DNA of 64,000 nt from Eucalyptus grandis (taxonomy: Eukaryota > Streptophyta > Magnoliopsida > Myrtales > Myrtaceae): positions 43,919,263-43,983,262 of the forward strand of contig NC_052622.1 of assembly GCF_016545825.1 (NCBI RefSeq). Direction: 5' to 3'. Position 1 is the first letter of the stretch; each line of letters begins with the position of its first letter. The notes beneath the pieces were generated by a model. The model searched no databases and was not told the origin of the DNA. It worked only from the letters and a program-made list of their open reading frames with translations. The position numbers and the translations under genes are program-made. Below, one piece after another: positions 34,031 to 46,351 of the stretch.

Positions 34031-37000
34031 TTACAAATTAAGAAGGTTTGAGATTTGGTTCCACCCCATCATCCACGGCCTTTTATCAGCAGGAACTGCG
34101 AAATTAAGCTCAAACATCTCCTTTGACATGTTTCCACCTCCAGAAAACCCTACGAGTTTGGCCACTATCTCAGCACTTTCCTGTATATGTTGGGGATCAT
34201 GAGGATCGGTCCAAAGTTTGCTTACAAACTGCAGCTTCCTCTGCTTTCCCTCGAGTGGGACATCCCATTTAATGTATAATGCTTCTCTCTCCTCTGCAGT
34301 CAAACGTGAGGTCAACCTTTTGGCCAAGAACTCCCTCTCCCGTTTCAGTGCTCTGATGCTGAAAATAAACAAGCCAATATGTTAGAGTTTATAGCTTAAA
34401 TTTCACACAACTGATGCATAGTATTTTTATGTCTCTCTGTGTTCGTGTGTTAGCTTGTGAAGAGAAAGAGAGAGAGAGAGAGACCTTGATGATAGTGACA
34501 CAATGGGCTCATCTCCCACATGCGCAGGACTTGCATTCCCAAGTTCTGCTAAGTGATGCTGCAACCATGTCAAACGTCTAAGCTCCACTTCCATGTATAT
34601 TTGATCAGCTGGGTCCCCTTTGAATAACAGATAAAACTGTGTCCTGTGGATGATGGATACAAAGCACACGTCCCATAGCTCAATGATCTGTTGCCTTTGC
34701 TCCTTGAATGTTAAACTCCAGGGAACCTGAGGCTGGTCTGGCTCATTCGTGTTATCATCTTGTAAATCATGTCCAGCTGCTTCGTTTGCTTCTAGTTCTA
34801 ACACCTACAGGGACAGAAAATTCAAATGAGTGAAACTTCATGTGAATTAAATTACTGAAATGAGAAGTAAATCAAGAAGAGTCCCCAATGAACCTGACAA
34901 ACAAGTAGCTGCTTTTGGTATTGCAATTTGGCCACGCGTTCTTTCAGTTCAGTGACATATGATCTTATGCTTCTCACATTCTCTTCAGCTGCATTTTGGA
35001 ACATTTGCTGCATTTTCCTCATATTAACTGAACTTGAACGGCGATAACCCGGAGTTCCTTCCTTCGATGTGACTTCTCCATCTTCATTCTTTGCATTGTT
35101 CTCTTTCTCATATTCGTGCAAGGAATCCTTTGAAACAGTCTCGCAGTTGTTCTCAGGAGCTCTATTCTCAGAATCAGCCTCCAGAATTTGTCTAGAAGCT
35201 GAAAGAGGAGAGCAAGGAGATTTTATGAAATTTGAACGGTTAGCACTGTTGCTGGAAGCCAAAGGAAGCAGCTTTTTCTTCTTTGTGTGATTCTTTGTCT
35301 TAGGCGTTGCTTCATTGTTACTATTCAGAAAGTTGCTTGGAAGAGACATCACCAGTTTATCAATAGACTTCTGGACATTTTCAAGCTGCTCCTCTAGGTC
35401 TGCAATGTTGCTGCCTTGTGAATGAAGTCTTGTTATCTCATCCTTAAGATTAGCACTGACACTTTTGTGAGTTGCGACAACATTTCCAACTTCAACTTCC
35501 TTGGGTGCTGCTGATCTGACAGCACACATTTCCCTTATTTCTGCTTGCAGCTTTGCAATTGTCTCAGCTGCATCTTGATTTCCCAGCCTATGACAAGCAA
35601 CCTCTTTTTGTAATACTTCCAGAGCTAGATTTGCTTCTTCTCTGAGCTGGTCCTGGAGATTCTCAAGTTTGCGAATCTCGTGCATGAGTGTGAAGGGAGC
35701 AGTTGACGATTGCCTCATAGATAGTCTCAACAATTTGTTCCGTGGCCTGTCACAGCGGCTCAGCTCCCTGCCTTCTTCCGGTGTCAATGTACCAGTATAA
35801 GAAAGGCATTTCTTCACGGAAGGACGAGGCGATTCAAGTACATTTGGGCCCTATAAATTTATATGGAGCATAAGCTAAGGGATGAAAATGGGGGCGGCAG
35901 GATAGGAAAGCAGAAAAACAGGTAGTAAGAAAATACCTGCTCATCTTCTTGGAATTTTTTGCGCAGCTCATCAACCTGTGATTTTGCGAGATCTCTTTGG
36001 CGTCTTAATTCCTGAATCTCCAGTTCCATCTGCGGAAATTCAAAAAGAACAGTAGGCGTTATGAGTTTTTTTCCACATAGAACCACACATGGGATTTATC
36101 CGTTGAACTGGAGGGTAAATTCACCTGTTGAATTTTCAGGTCTTTTTCACTTGACGGATCAGGGGTTCGGAGCTCAGCTTCCAATCTTGCAACTTCCTTT
36201 TGTAGATGTTTCACCAACTGCTTATCTGAAACAACCTATCAAAGAAGGAAGACGACCAAAGTTAAAATCAGTGCAAGAGCCCTTAAACTTCCATCAGAAT
36301 AAAATGATATTTGAATAATCATTACCATGTTTACTTGAGCATTGTTTGTCACTTCCTTCGCTCTAGTAGCAAAGAAGAGAGTGTTTCGTGATTGTTCAAC
36401 ATGGCTAAGCGCTGGGCTCAAGGTACATATAATTGCAGTTCGTGCATTTCCACCAAGAGAGTGCTGCAGTATCCGTGTCAGCTTTGAATCTCGGTAGGGT
36501 ATATGGCCGCTTCTTTTTCCGACACTGCAGATGATAACCCAATGTAATCTTCAGGAAATAAGTTAACCGATAATTTTTTTCAAGGCAAAATATTCACTGA
36601 AATGCTAACAGGTCAAAAGAATGCTATTTATGTGATTTGCTAACGACAGAATTGGAGGTGGCCAAAAGAAACAAACATAATTGAAGCCTAACATTAACAG
36701 ATAATGTGAAACTGCATATTAAACCACCAGTAATATATTGAAACCTGTTTTGCTATTGAGATGCACTTCACCATATCATAGGTAAAGGTAAAAGGAAAAG
36801 GAATTTGCTGACTGTTATGAAGTCTGACCTGAGCTTTCTAATCACTGTTGTCAAAGTCATCAAACTAAGGTTAATGTGGCAGCCTTCCCTGAGCCTAGCA
36901 CCATCAGCATGTGTCTGTGAGGCTCTTTCACTTCCAGCTAGATCAACAAAGTTCTGCAGGTCATTCATACAGCATTTGTTACCATCAAATACTTCTTTCT

Positions 37001-38473
37001 CAGTAAAAGAGCAAATAGAAAATTACAAGGACTTACCAGGCTTGCGACAAAAGATCTTACACAATCTGAGTTTTCGCGAAGAGTGCTTTTTATTGTCTGC
37101 ATACTCAAAAAAATCATAGTTCGCATTTTAGATCCCATATGATATTCCTGACATTGCATCTTTGAAAAGTTTTAGCAGGTTACTAACCAGCCGTATGATC
37201 TGGTGTGACCGTGAGCTGTTATCATTCAAGGCTGTTTCACCAACTTGTCTTTGAGCTACAAAAGATATGGATTGGTTGATTATGTCGGTGACAAACAATT
37301 CCAAGCAAAAGGAAAAAAAATAAAAATAGAAGGCTAAGGAGAATCAAGTTAAAGCTATTGATCTACCTTCACAAATGCTTATCAAATGCCTTAAGTGCTG
37401 ATCATTATTTGCTTTCTCCTCAACCAACTTCTCTACAACAGTTCCTTTCTGCAAGATGCACAATGATACTGATAAACATAAAAGAATGAAAGATGTCACG
37501 TTACGAGCCAGATTATATGAAATGGTGATGTTATAATACCTCAGGATCATCTAAGAGCTTAAGATTGCGTCCAGATTCTGAATTTAACAAATCCTTGACA
37601 TTTTCATTGTATATTTCCAAGCCAGAGATCTTTATGGTAAAATCTCTCTCCGGTGTCTGCAATCAAGCCGGAAGATCATCAGTAAGCACAACATCGCACA
37701 GTGGACAAGTAGCACCCTCTACACAAAGGCAGAATGTGAAGATATCTAGGCATTTAGCATGACCAATAAGATACAGCAGCCAAAAACATAAGAAGCTAGT
37801 GAAGCTTACATTCATAATATGCTGGTAAATATCATTCACAGCCTTCTCTGTTATGCCTCGCATCGTATAGGTCTTACCACTACTAGTTTGTCCATATGCA
37901 AAAATGGTTGCTGCAGTAGACCCATTTGTCATTTCTCAATAAATATACAACATTTATAGCTGAACTTGGAAATGCTTAGGTGCAGCTTGAACATTACCAT
38001 TTATTCCCATCAAAGCTGATAAAGCCACATTCTTCACCCCTTCCTCGTAGACAGATTCAGTCAAGCTTGAAGGACCAAAAACTCTATCTGGAGAAATAAA
38101 TACATTATCACTCAACATCATTTACCAAAACTTCAGCTTAAAAGGGATCGCAAAATTAGAAAATAAAAGTAATATAAGGATTAACTATAGTACCAAATGT
38201 GAACGAAGCAGGTTGAGCTACTCGTTCCTGGGGTTGCAGCTTATGTACAATGGTATGGTCATCAGCACACTCCCACGCAACTTGGTCTTTCACTAACTGT
38301 TCCCTTTTGCTTAATGGCCTGAGACGAACTGTGACCACGATCTTCTCTTCCCTGGATCTAGGGCCTCCTGGTGTCGACATAGGTGTTTTTTCCACTTTTG
38401 AGGCTGGTGTTCCAGGAGCTCTAGCTGGTGTTCCAGGTGCTCTAGCTGGTGTTCCAGGTGCTCTAACTGTCAT
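34031..38473 (-). CDS. NACK1: NACK1/HINKEL-type kinesin (kinesin-7), complete, 14 coding exons
   Basis: Minus-strand exons 38473-38194, 38087-37998, 37910-37810, 37656-37540, 37448-37367, 37255-37188, 37096-37037, 36953-36829, 36524-36326, 36235-36125, 36029-35937, 35850-34894, 34804-34485 and 34358-34031 join in phase to 976 codons. NACK1 kinesins bind and activate the NPK1-type MAPKKK at the phragmoplast midzone and drive cell-plate expansion in cytokinesis. The motor spans about residues 30-365: P-loop GQTSSGKT at 130-137, NSSRSH at 236-241 and DLAGSE at 270-275, all intact. A stalk with coiled coil follows. The C-terminal NACK/DUF3490 region begins with the [20 protein letters not shown] block in exon 13. 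The N-terminus carries three tandem APGTPAR units. All introns read GT-AG. Length is close to the tobacco protein (about 959). Confidence 0.96.
38403..38465 (-). repeat. Three tandem 21-bp units in kinesin exon 1
   Basis: Three nearly identical 21-bp units encode RAPGTPA three times directly after MTV. Only one substitution (GGAGCT versus GGTGCT) separates the units, indicating recent, in-frame expansion. Confidence 0.92.
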
Positions 38474-38597
38474 CTTTATCTTCGTGTCCGTTTAGATGAT
38501 CAAGCAGAAAAAGATGACCCTGAAGATTATGGTGAAGCCTCTACAAGAGAGGCTAAATGACCCTGAAGTCTGATACTGACAGCCCAAAAGGTGTTAT

Positions 38598-39432
38598 CTA
38601 CAAAAGAGAGCAAGTTTTCAGCATAGGGGAACATATCACAGCCAACCTATACAAACTAGACTTAATAAGTGATTTGATAATTCTTGCACATCCTAGCTCC
38701 CCACAGAAATTCTCTTCAAAAAGTAAATAGAAGGTAAGAAAAAACCATTGCTCTAGCACTCAGTGTTTATCTATTCCTAACGCGATTCATTCATCACGAA
38801 CTAGCATCAGTATATTCGATGTCAATTTGACTATAACACAGTTAAATGGACATACTTGCTCAGAACAAGATCGAGAGGTACATCCAAGCGAAATTGTTCA
38901 AGGGGCTGGATGCGAAAACATCTACATTACATGGGAAAAACATATGCGTTCTTATATCTTTCCTCCCACCCACTACTCAAATAAATGCAACCCTAGAAGC
39001 TTTCAGATCCGACTTCATAATTCTGACGACTTTCTTGTTCTCTTTCTTAATCAGATCCAGATCAGACAACCACGTTGCAATTTTCTTTCTATATCCTCTC
39101 CCCTACGGAAGAGAGCAACAACTCCCAAGACCAGAGCACAATTGAGAAGCTTCACTGCCCTTTCATCTGCTAAGATCTGCTAGCTACTCAACTGTTCCAG
39201 ACCGACTCGGCTCAGTTCAGGCATAGTGAAGTCTCTCTCTTTAAAAAGCAAAGTCCAATGGCAACCAGAATCATCAAAAGAAAGACAAATCAGGCGAAAC
39301 TAGAACTCGGCTCCTCATTTCTCGAATACCCACCATCCGTTCACTTCCGGCAACAGTATCGATAGCCGTAAACGACTCGGCTACAATTCGAACAGACATC
39401 GAACCGAGGAACAAGAACCGCGATTACCTCAC
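38598..39432 (-). other. Probable 5'UTR intron of the kinesin gene
   Basis: On the minus strand GGTTTAG|GTGAGG at 39433/39432 is a good donor downstream of a CT-rich leader, and TCTTTTGTAG|ATAACACC at about 38598/38597 is a plausible acceptor before the start codon. No coding potential lies between. Inference without transcript data. Confidence 0.5.
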
Positions 39433-39660
39433 CTAAACCGAAGAGATTCTCGAACAAATTCGCCGACCAACTTCGACCCGAACAACGATCAAAGCCGGGG
39501 CGCTTCTTCAAGCGAACTCCAGAGGAAGGGAAGGAAGATCGATGAGGGTTCTAGAGAGAGAGAGAGAGAGAGAGAGAGAGCAAGTGAGACAAGTTTTGGA
39601 GAGAGAGAGGGAGAGAGAGAGCGAGCGTGCTTTGTCTGGGAGTCCGATTTGAACCTGGGC

Positions 39661-39671
39661 TCCAACGGCTA
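39661..39671 (+). promoter_or_regulatory. MSA element in the kinesin promoter
   Basis: TCCAACGGCTA matches the mitosis-specific activator consensus YCYAACGGYYA at every position. It lies next to the CT/GA-rich leader of the NACK1 gene. MSA elements bind three-repeat MYB factors and give G2/M expression, which is the known behaviour of NACK1 genes. Further AACGG cores are at 39747-39751 (+) and 39874-39878 (-). Confidence 0.75.
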
Positions 39672-39807
39672 GTTCCAATTTCTCGCGTTCCTTTGCGATC
39701 AATTTCTCGCCGGTCGCGTGATAAAATTGACTTTTTTCAATAAAATAACGGTAATATGAATTCCGCTCTGTCCATTTCTATTTTGGTTTGTCGCTGGAAT
39801 TTTTACG

Positions 39808-39815
39808 TTTCGCGC
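39808..39815 (+). promoter_or_regulatory. Possible E2F site
   Basis: TTTCGCGC fits the E2F consensus TTTSSCGS and sits among the AACGG cores upstream of the kinesin gene. A single 8-bp match is weak evidence. Confidence 0.3.
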
Positions 39816-39879
39816 TTTGGTCGCCGACGCTTTGGTCGCCGACCGAAGCGGGACCGAAGTGCCGAGATTTCAACCGTTA

Positions 39880-41933
39880 TCATTTGTCGTTAAATTCTCT
39901 TTTATTTTCCCGACACAAGGACCAAAAAGCCGAAAAATAAAAGAAAAAAAAACATGGCTTTATTACCCAAATTGTGGAATATTTATGTAAGTGTCTTGAT
40001 TTTTATTATTTTTATTTTTATTTTTTTGCGTTATTCCACTAAAGGTGCCTGGAGCCTAGACTTGCTAAATTGTATCGATCGGCTCAAGGTCGGGAGTTGC
40101 TGTAGGATAGTAGGAAAGTCATTATAATTACAAAGGCATTTAGAAATATTGTTTCTAAAAAAAGAAAAAGATTCTTTGTTATTTTAAAATTTTCAATATT
40201 TATGGGTCGTGATTAGTATTTTTAATGATTTTCCCGTATCATAAAACGATTTGAAGTAAAATGAGAGTATTATATTCCATGTAATGATATTCAAGATTTT
40301 CGATAGTTTTCACATACTTCACAAGTCTTAATCAACATTGTTAAAATTATAATTTTAATCTAACCTATTTATTCAAAATTTATTTCGTAAGATAATGACT
40401 TGAGATCGTAGAAAGTCAATTTATTTACATCCGGCGATTTGGTTACTAAACGAAAAGGCGGCCCTCAATATCCATACCCTCTAATGGACATGCGTCAAAT
40501 TTAAAGTTAGGGGACTTATTTAAGTTTTTTAAAAAAATATTATCATAAAAATTTCAAGTATTCAAAATGGCACAGATAAAGAACGCCAAATTCTCAATCA
40601 ATCCAGTATTCTTTTTTGAAGTGGGGCCCTAATTCCACGACTTGAATTAGCTAGATCCGCAGCCATTTGTGCAAAGAGAATAAATTGCCATTCAAGAGTC
40701 AAAGCAAACTAATTACTGCTTCAATTGCCCCTTTCCTTCTTCGCCTCCACCCACCAACCATGCCTTTTTCCTTAGCCGTATCCGTTTTCAATGTTCCTGA
40801 ACTCCATGCTCGTTTACAGAAGAAGAGCGAACAATGGAGTCCGAAATTCACTGTAATCACACTGTCTGATGTCCATGTTTTGTGGACAATTGCTTGCTTT
40901 CTCTTCATGAGAAAAGTAGTAAACACAGGCCACAGTTAAAGTTGTGATCACAAAAGAGGAGCACGGATTGTGGTTGTTGGGTAAACACACAGGAGGAAAC
41001 ATTCCTTTCGTAATCGGGAATCGACCAAGAGGAAAATAAAACTGCCGCCAAAGCTGAAGTTGTTCCTAAGATTGCCTGTCTTCCCCGCATGTTAACTCGA
41101 CATTGATTCAGACGTTGGCGGAACTCCCCACTGAGGCCATGGAGTAGGTCTTTAAATTCGAGCACCCACAATATTCAATAAACTCGCGGTATTTATAACC
41201 ATATATAAGCTTCGTAAGATGGGACTAAACCTGGGACAACGAACACATCCGTCCAATGAAGCCCAAACTGTAGCTGTACTTACAGAAATGGAACGCTCCA
41301 CTGGCTTGAGTTGAGATTCTAAAGCTTTTGGAACTCAAAATGTGAGAATGCCGCTCCATGGATCGGCCTTGGGTCACAAGAAGTCATGCCCCAACAAATC
41401 AGTGCTTAAAGACCTTCAAGAGTAGTCATCAGTCTGTCTGAGCAATCCAAGTCACAGAGCATAGACAATGTCACGCCGTGCTCTTCAATTCTTTCGGCAA
41501 TCTCGGCCTCTAGGATCGGAGTATAGTACATAATGTGCATAATAGCTAAGGAACAACTAAAGTAGACAGGAGGATAAGCAATTCTTCCATCAACAAAAGT
41601 CAAGTTGTATGAATTGCGCTTCAGCAAATAAAAGATTCGTATTCAGAGATCGCAAATTCTGCGTACTGGAGGCAGACGGAATTTACACAGTTCACTGGGC
41701 CAGTGTAACCAAAAAAAAAAAAAAAAAATCTCAATCTGCTCATCTTCACAGCTATAACATTGTGCAACAAAAGAAGCCGATCTGAGATTTCACAATGAAC
41801 AAACTACATCAGAGAAGAAAAAATGTGTAAACTACAGCAGAGCTAAACCTAGCAGTCAAAGTCTGAATGCAAATTTAAGATGCAAAAGAAGAAATTCAAC
41901 AGTTAAAAAAGAAGACACTCACATAATTCAATG
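39880..41933. other. Intergenic region between the kinesin promoter and AP-3 delta
   Basis: Mostly AT-rich. A short exon-like minus-strand segment (about 41512-41406) is reported as a finding. The part nearest 41934 is the AP-3 delta 3'UTR and contains an A run at about 41711-41728. Confidence 0.45.
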
Positions 41934-44822
41934 CTATAAGAGAAAATCTGGAATAACTGGTGTTTCAGCAATAATGTCTGAGGAGCCTTCTGCTTTTTGT
42001 CGGCTCTTCTGCCGGCCATGATGATGACTACTCTTCGACTTCACTTTTCCACCATGTTCTTCCTTTTCCACGCCAAGCTTCTCTGGACTCGTCTGTCCTC
42101 TCTCTTTTCGATGGGGCCGTTGTTTGCTTCTTCTAGAACTAGATTTTCGATGGCTAGAATTTTCCATGTCATGCATATTCTCTTTCGAGTCCAGAGGATC
42201 CACATTTACCTTCTCTTTTCCTTTTATTGAACTAGATAACTTCACAGCATCGTCACCTAATAGAATATCTCGCACAGCCCCAGATAGTGAATCATCCCTT
42301 GAATCTCGCTTCTTCAGTACAACAGGGACTGATTCTCCTTCATCGAGTTTAACTACAACAGGCCTTGGTTTTGCATAATTTGGCTTTTTCTTTGGCACAA
42401 GCGATTGAGCGGTGAGCTTGACAAAGTCTTCAGTATCATCCTGATTAGTGTCGCCTGATTTAAGGTCATTCGCAGGCGGATAATCATTTGATATAGTTCC
42501 ATTTCCCTCTGAAGGGAGATAATATAAGCCATGCCTCTTACGGTGCTCCGCAAGCAGAGACGTGGATTCACTCGATGCTTCTGAATCTTCCTTGCTTTGC
42601 ACGTTACAAGAAGCAGGATCCATCCTCTGACCATTATAAGGACTCTCAAGAGAAAATGAACTTGATGAAGGTAATTCAACATCACCCATGACCTCATCTA
42701 AGTCGGCAAGATTATCCTTGAGAACTAGACCATCTGGTATTGGAACCCTTTCTTGAGCACTCATTGAGACAGGACCAAGCTCTTCAGAGAAAGCATCGTT
42801 CATCAATTTGATCAATTTTAGAACTTCAAGTTCTTCTTTCTCCAAAACCTTTTCATTCTGGAACACAGCAGGCAATTCTCGTTTAAGCACTTCGATCAGA
42901 CCCAATATGTTACATGTCCTCTCAAGCATTTCTACCTCAAGGCTAACTGATAATGGTCTCATGGCCACTTCAACTAGATTTACCAGGTTCACAATAGATT
43001 CACGTGTAAAACCATTCTTTCTGAAAGAAACAAATGTAGATGTCTGACCATCACCATCAGCTGCATTGCCAATGTCTTCTATGGAATTATCTGTAGATGG
43101 CCTATCTAAGACCCCGGGATTGAAAGCTTCGTCATGCTCATGCTCAAAAGGTGCTCTAACACTGGCTAAATCAGAGGCTTCAGAATTTTCCCTTTGAGAG
43201 ATTGAATCTGGAACTTCTGGCTCCAAATCAGCAAGAGTTTCGGTTTGAGATAGATAAGAATTTACACAAAAAATTAAAATTTTGAAAACTGACTGCAGAT
43301 AAACTGCTCTAATTGAAGTGGGCAGAAGACTAGCACGGGGCTGTATAAGCGCCTCGGCAAGCTCAAAAGGGTTCAATGAGAACTCAACATACTCCCCAGA
43401 CACCCAAGCAGCAGCAGATAGGATCCTATGCAAGAAAGGATTTCCAAGTAATGCAGGGTCAATAAGCAAACTGCGAGCAAGACGAACAAGTTCTGGCCTT
43501 GCATCTCTGACCCTCATCCCAACATCAATAAGCTGAAACTCAATTTCCTCGCTCTTTTGGCAATGGGGAGTCCTGGACATTTCTCCAAGAAGTGATACAT
43601 ACCAGTCAAAATCCATTACTATTTCATAAAAATTTCTGGAACAAGTAGATAATATGGATCCAAGAATCTCGTTGCAGAACTCGGGGTCAGATTTAAGAGC
43701 ATAATGGACCAAGACCCTGGAAATCTCAACTATGTTACTCTCAGATACCATAGCCATCACAAGACGCAAGGACTCAAGCTTAATATTTGCATCCTCGTCA
43801 CTCAAAGACTTGATAACCACCTCCTTGTTCTCCAACACAGCCCACGAGTGCTTAGGCGCGACAATGGAGAGTGCATGTAATCCAAGATACTTCAGATTTG
43901 GATCATCTTCCAATAACAATTCCCGAATCTTCACAACCGCAAGTTTCACTGCAGATTCATACTCACTCAAGCTCCCCACCACAGTTTTAACACACTCAAA
44001 CATGAGTGATTTTGCGCCAGTCCTCCTCATATGCTCACAGATAGGCTCCGTGACCTTCTTTGCCAGCCTAGGCTCCAGGGGAGCCAATCTAGCAAATATT
44101 TTCAACACCTTAATTAACACCCAATTGTTCTTTGAGTCAACCAATATCCTGTAAAACTCGGGGGCCAAAGGCAAGTACGAACGTGGATCCTTCGCGGCCA
44201 ACTCGCAGAACACCCCGACCGTGGCAGACAAACTCTGCGGATCAGAACTCTCCAAATTCTCCACCAAACGCTTAAAGCACACCCTAACCGCATCCGGGTA
44301 TTTCTCAAACACCCTCATGGTGACCCCTATAGATTTCTTTCTAACGAAAACCTTGCTGCTAGACAACAAAGTGAAAACCTCAGGAGTTAAATCCCTAGCA
44401 AGATCAACCGTCCCAATCTTGGCCAAGCACTCGAGTGCCAAACTCGCCTCATGCTCATTCACACTAGTCAAGTCCTTGCGAAGCTGGTTAGTGATGAGAA
44501 GCAAAACCGGGGTGCTCTCGTTGAAAGATTGAGAAGCAGCGACGTACCCAATTCGCTTATCGGCGAACCGAGAGGAGGACATGCACTCGACGGCGTGGAA
44601 AGCGGCCCACGACATGTCCATGGCGTGGAGCGAGTTGAGGTAGGTGAGCTTCTGGAGCGCGATCGATTTGGTGTGGAGATCGGTCGACTTGATCTCCCTG
44701 CGGATCTCTTCCACGGCCTTGGAGATGAAGGCCGATTCCCCGATCAACTGGAGCCGCATGCCCTTGATGAGGTCCTCCAGCGTGCGCTGGAAAAGGGTCT
44801 CCATCATCGACGGCCCCGCCAT
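41934..44822 (-). CDS. AP-3 complex delta adaptin, complete, single exon
   Basis: An uninterrupted 962-residue frame. It is the delta large subunit of the AP-3 adaptor, which sorts cargo from the trans-Golgi or endosomes to the vacuole; loss of the Arabidopsis orthologue alters vacuole protein trafficking. The N-terminal adaptin trunk starts MAGPSMMETLFQRTLEDLIK and includes IRREIKSTDLHTKSIALQKL, YVAASQSFNESTPVLLLITN and NEHEASLALECLAKIGTVDL, continuing as helical repeats to about residue 560. An acidic/Ser-rich hinge follows. The C-terminus is basic (HRKSSSRRSKQRPHRKERGQ) and ends PVIPDFLL. It is somewhat longer than the Arabidopsis protein (about 869). The start is the first ATG in a GC-rich 5' region. 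The intronless structure appears native, since no A tail or duplications mark it as a retrocopy. Confidence 0.95.
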   Translation of the reverse strand: MAGPSMMETLFQRTLEDLIKGMRLQLIGESAFISKAVEEIRREIKSTDLHTKSIALQKLTYLNSLHAMDMSWAAFHAVECMSSSRFADKRIGYVAASQSFNESTPVLLLITNQLRKDLTSVNEHEASLALECLAKIGTVDLARDLTPEVFTLLSSSKVFVRKKSIGVTMRVFEKYPDAVRVCFKRLVENLESSDPQSLSATVGVFCELAAKDPRSYLPLAPEFYRILVDSKNNWVLIKVLKIFARLAPLEPRLAKKVTEPICEHMRRTGAKSLMFECVKTVVGSLSEYESAVKLAVVKIRELLLEDDPNLKYLGLHALSIVAPKHSWAVLENKEVVIKSLSDEDANIKLESLRLVMAMVSESNIVEISRVLVHYALKSDPEFCNEILGSILSTCSRNFYEIVMDFDWYVSLLGEMSRTPHCQKSEEIEFQLIDVGMRVRDARPELVRLARSLLIDPALLGNPFLHRILSAAAWVSGEYVEFSLNPFELAEALIQPRASLLPTSIRAVYLQSVFKILIFCVNSYLSQTETLADLEPEVPDSISQRENSEASDLASVRAPFEHEHDEAFNPGVLDRPSTDNSIEDIGNAADGDGQTSTFVSFRKNGFTRESIVNLVNLVEVAMRPLSVSLEVEMLERTCNILGLIEVLKRELPAVFQNEKVLEKEELEVLKLIKLMNDAFSEELGPVSMSAQERVPIPDGLVLKDNLADLDEVMGDVELPSSSSFSLESPYNGQRMDPASCNVQSKEDSEASSESTSLLAEHRKRHGLYYLPSEGNGTISNDYPPANDLKSGDTNQDDTEDFVKLTAQSLVPKKKPNYAKPRPVVVKLDEGESVPVVLKKRDSRDDSLSGAVRDILLGDDAVKLSSSIKGKEKVNVDPLDSKENMHDMENSSHRKSSSRRSKQRPHRKERGQTSPEKLGVEKEEHGGKVKSKSSHHHGRQKSRQKAEGSSDIIAETPVIPDFLL

Positions 44823-46351
44823 CGTAACGGCCCGAAAGGATCGATCTTGATCGGCTTTCCAAGGTTCAGATCGATGCCCAGATTGAGTTTCGGCGCGAAT
44901 TGGTGATCTTGAAGGATTTGGGTATCGGGAAGGAGGTTGCTTTGGCGTCAGTTCGTGGAGAACGGGTGCGAGTCGAGCCTCCTCTGCTCGCCTTCTAGGG
45001 AACTGTGCAGGACTCGAGGGTTGGTTTTATTCGGGAATCGCGAGTGTCTGAAAGAGGGAGGGGTGATGGATCATGGAGGGGTTTTCCTTTGGAGCTTAGT
45101 TCTTGGCGCTGGGTCTATAATGAACTGTAAGCACTGCTGCATTTCCACCTGGAATTGCTTTTCATATCACATGTAATTAATCTTATACAGATCCAGACAT
45201 TCATTTTTTGATTGGTTTGGGGAGGCATGAAAAAAAAAAATAAAATAAAAAATAAACTTGGACTTTAAGAATCCATCTCGTACTCGGACCGAATGTGATA
45301 ACTATGATTATTCAAGATATTTGTGTATTTATACCTTGTAGTAACGAGATAACATACATTGATTCATGAAACATTTTGGAAAATCTAGTTGTATAATTAT
45401 CTAAAATGAATCGACATGTGTAGTGTAATATATATTATCTTATCTTGACAACTATTAAGTTTTCAAATGCGATTTCAATCATGAAAAGGAATTAGAAGGC
45501 TTCCATATTCTATAGTGGAGACTTATTCTTGGATTAGATAACACATTTACCCTTTAATCTTTTTCAGATTATCAGATATATAAATGTCTCTACACAAGTT
45601 TTTTTCCAGGAAATCTATTGTCTAATAGAGATCATTGGAAATTATATGAGATAGAATCATTTTTCTTTTCTTCACCAAAACCTGTCTTTGGAAACGATAC
45701 TTTCCAAGGCGATATAGTAATATCTAGACTTCTTTTGTCAACTCTTTTGGAGAAGCAAGGAAGACAATCAATTAGCAAGATCAAGAAAGAAGAGTTTTTT
45801 TTTTTCCTCTTTTTTCATTTTGTTTCAGTTCAAGACCGCAGACCAAAGTCTAAAGACGCAATTTTCGCTGATTGTGTTATCAACGTGGTCGGCTCTCTCC
45901 CACAGATGATCAGCTCATGGTAAGTTAAAGTTTGTTCATTGAGGATGTTATTGCCATTCTTCCTTGATCATCATTGAGCCCACCTGTGTTTACTACAGTT
46001 GGATAGTCTAGTGATGTGATAATGTTAAAAAGTCCTTGCCCTTTGAGCCTCCATGTTATGACCAATATTCTGAATCCATCATCCTTGTAGGCTGACAATA
46101 GTTAAACTTGAAATTGGTTTACATATGTTCAGCTTCAACTAGTGGTTTTCATTTTTGCGCGGTCATCTAGCAATCTGCATGCGCGAGAGAGAGAGAGTGG
46201 GAGGGAGAGTGAAAGATCTAAATTGAGATCTGTATTCAAGCGGTAAATTCAATGAAAGTAGGAAGAGAAAAACTCTACTTGTCTGAGGTGGACTTTGGAC
46301 AAGATAGTTTCATGAACAGTGGCTGAAATCTTTACCTAGAGAAAATCTCAT
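44823..46351. other. AP-3 delta promoter side and intergenic DNA
   Basis: The first about 120 bp are GC-rich AP-3 delta 5'UTR on the minus strand. Beyond that the DNA is AT-rich. The open frame at 45618-45923 (+) matches no family I recognise. A GA tract lies near 46186-46200. Confidence 0.45.

Noticed and set aside
45618..45923. 101-residue plus-strand open frame
   Set aside because: A T-run-derived Phe stretch interrupts it and I recognise no family. It could be a fragment but is not supported.
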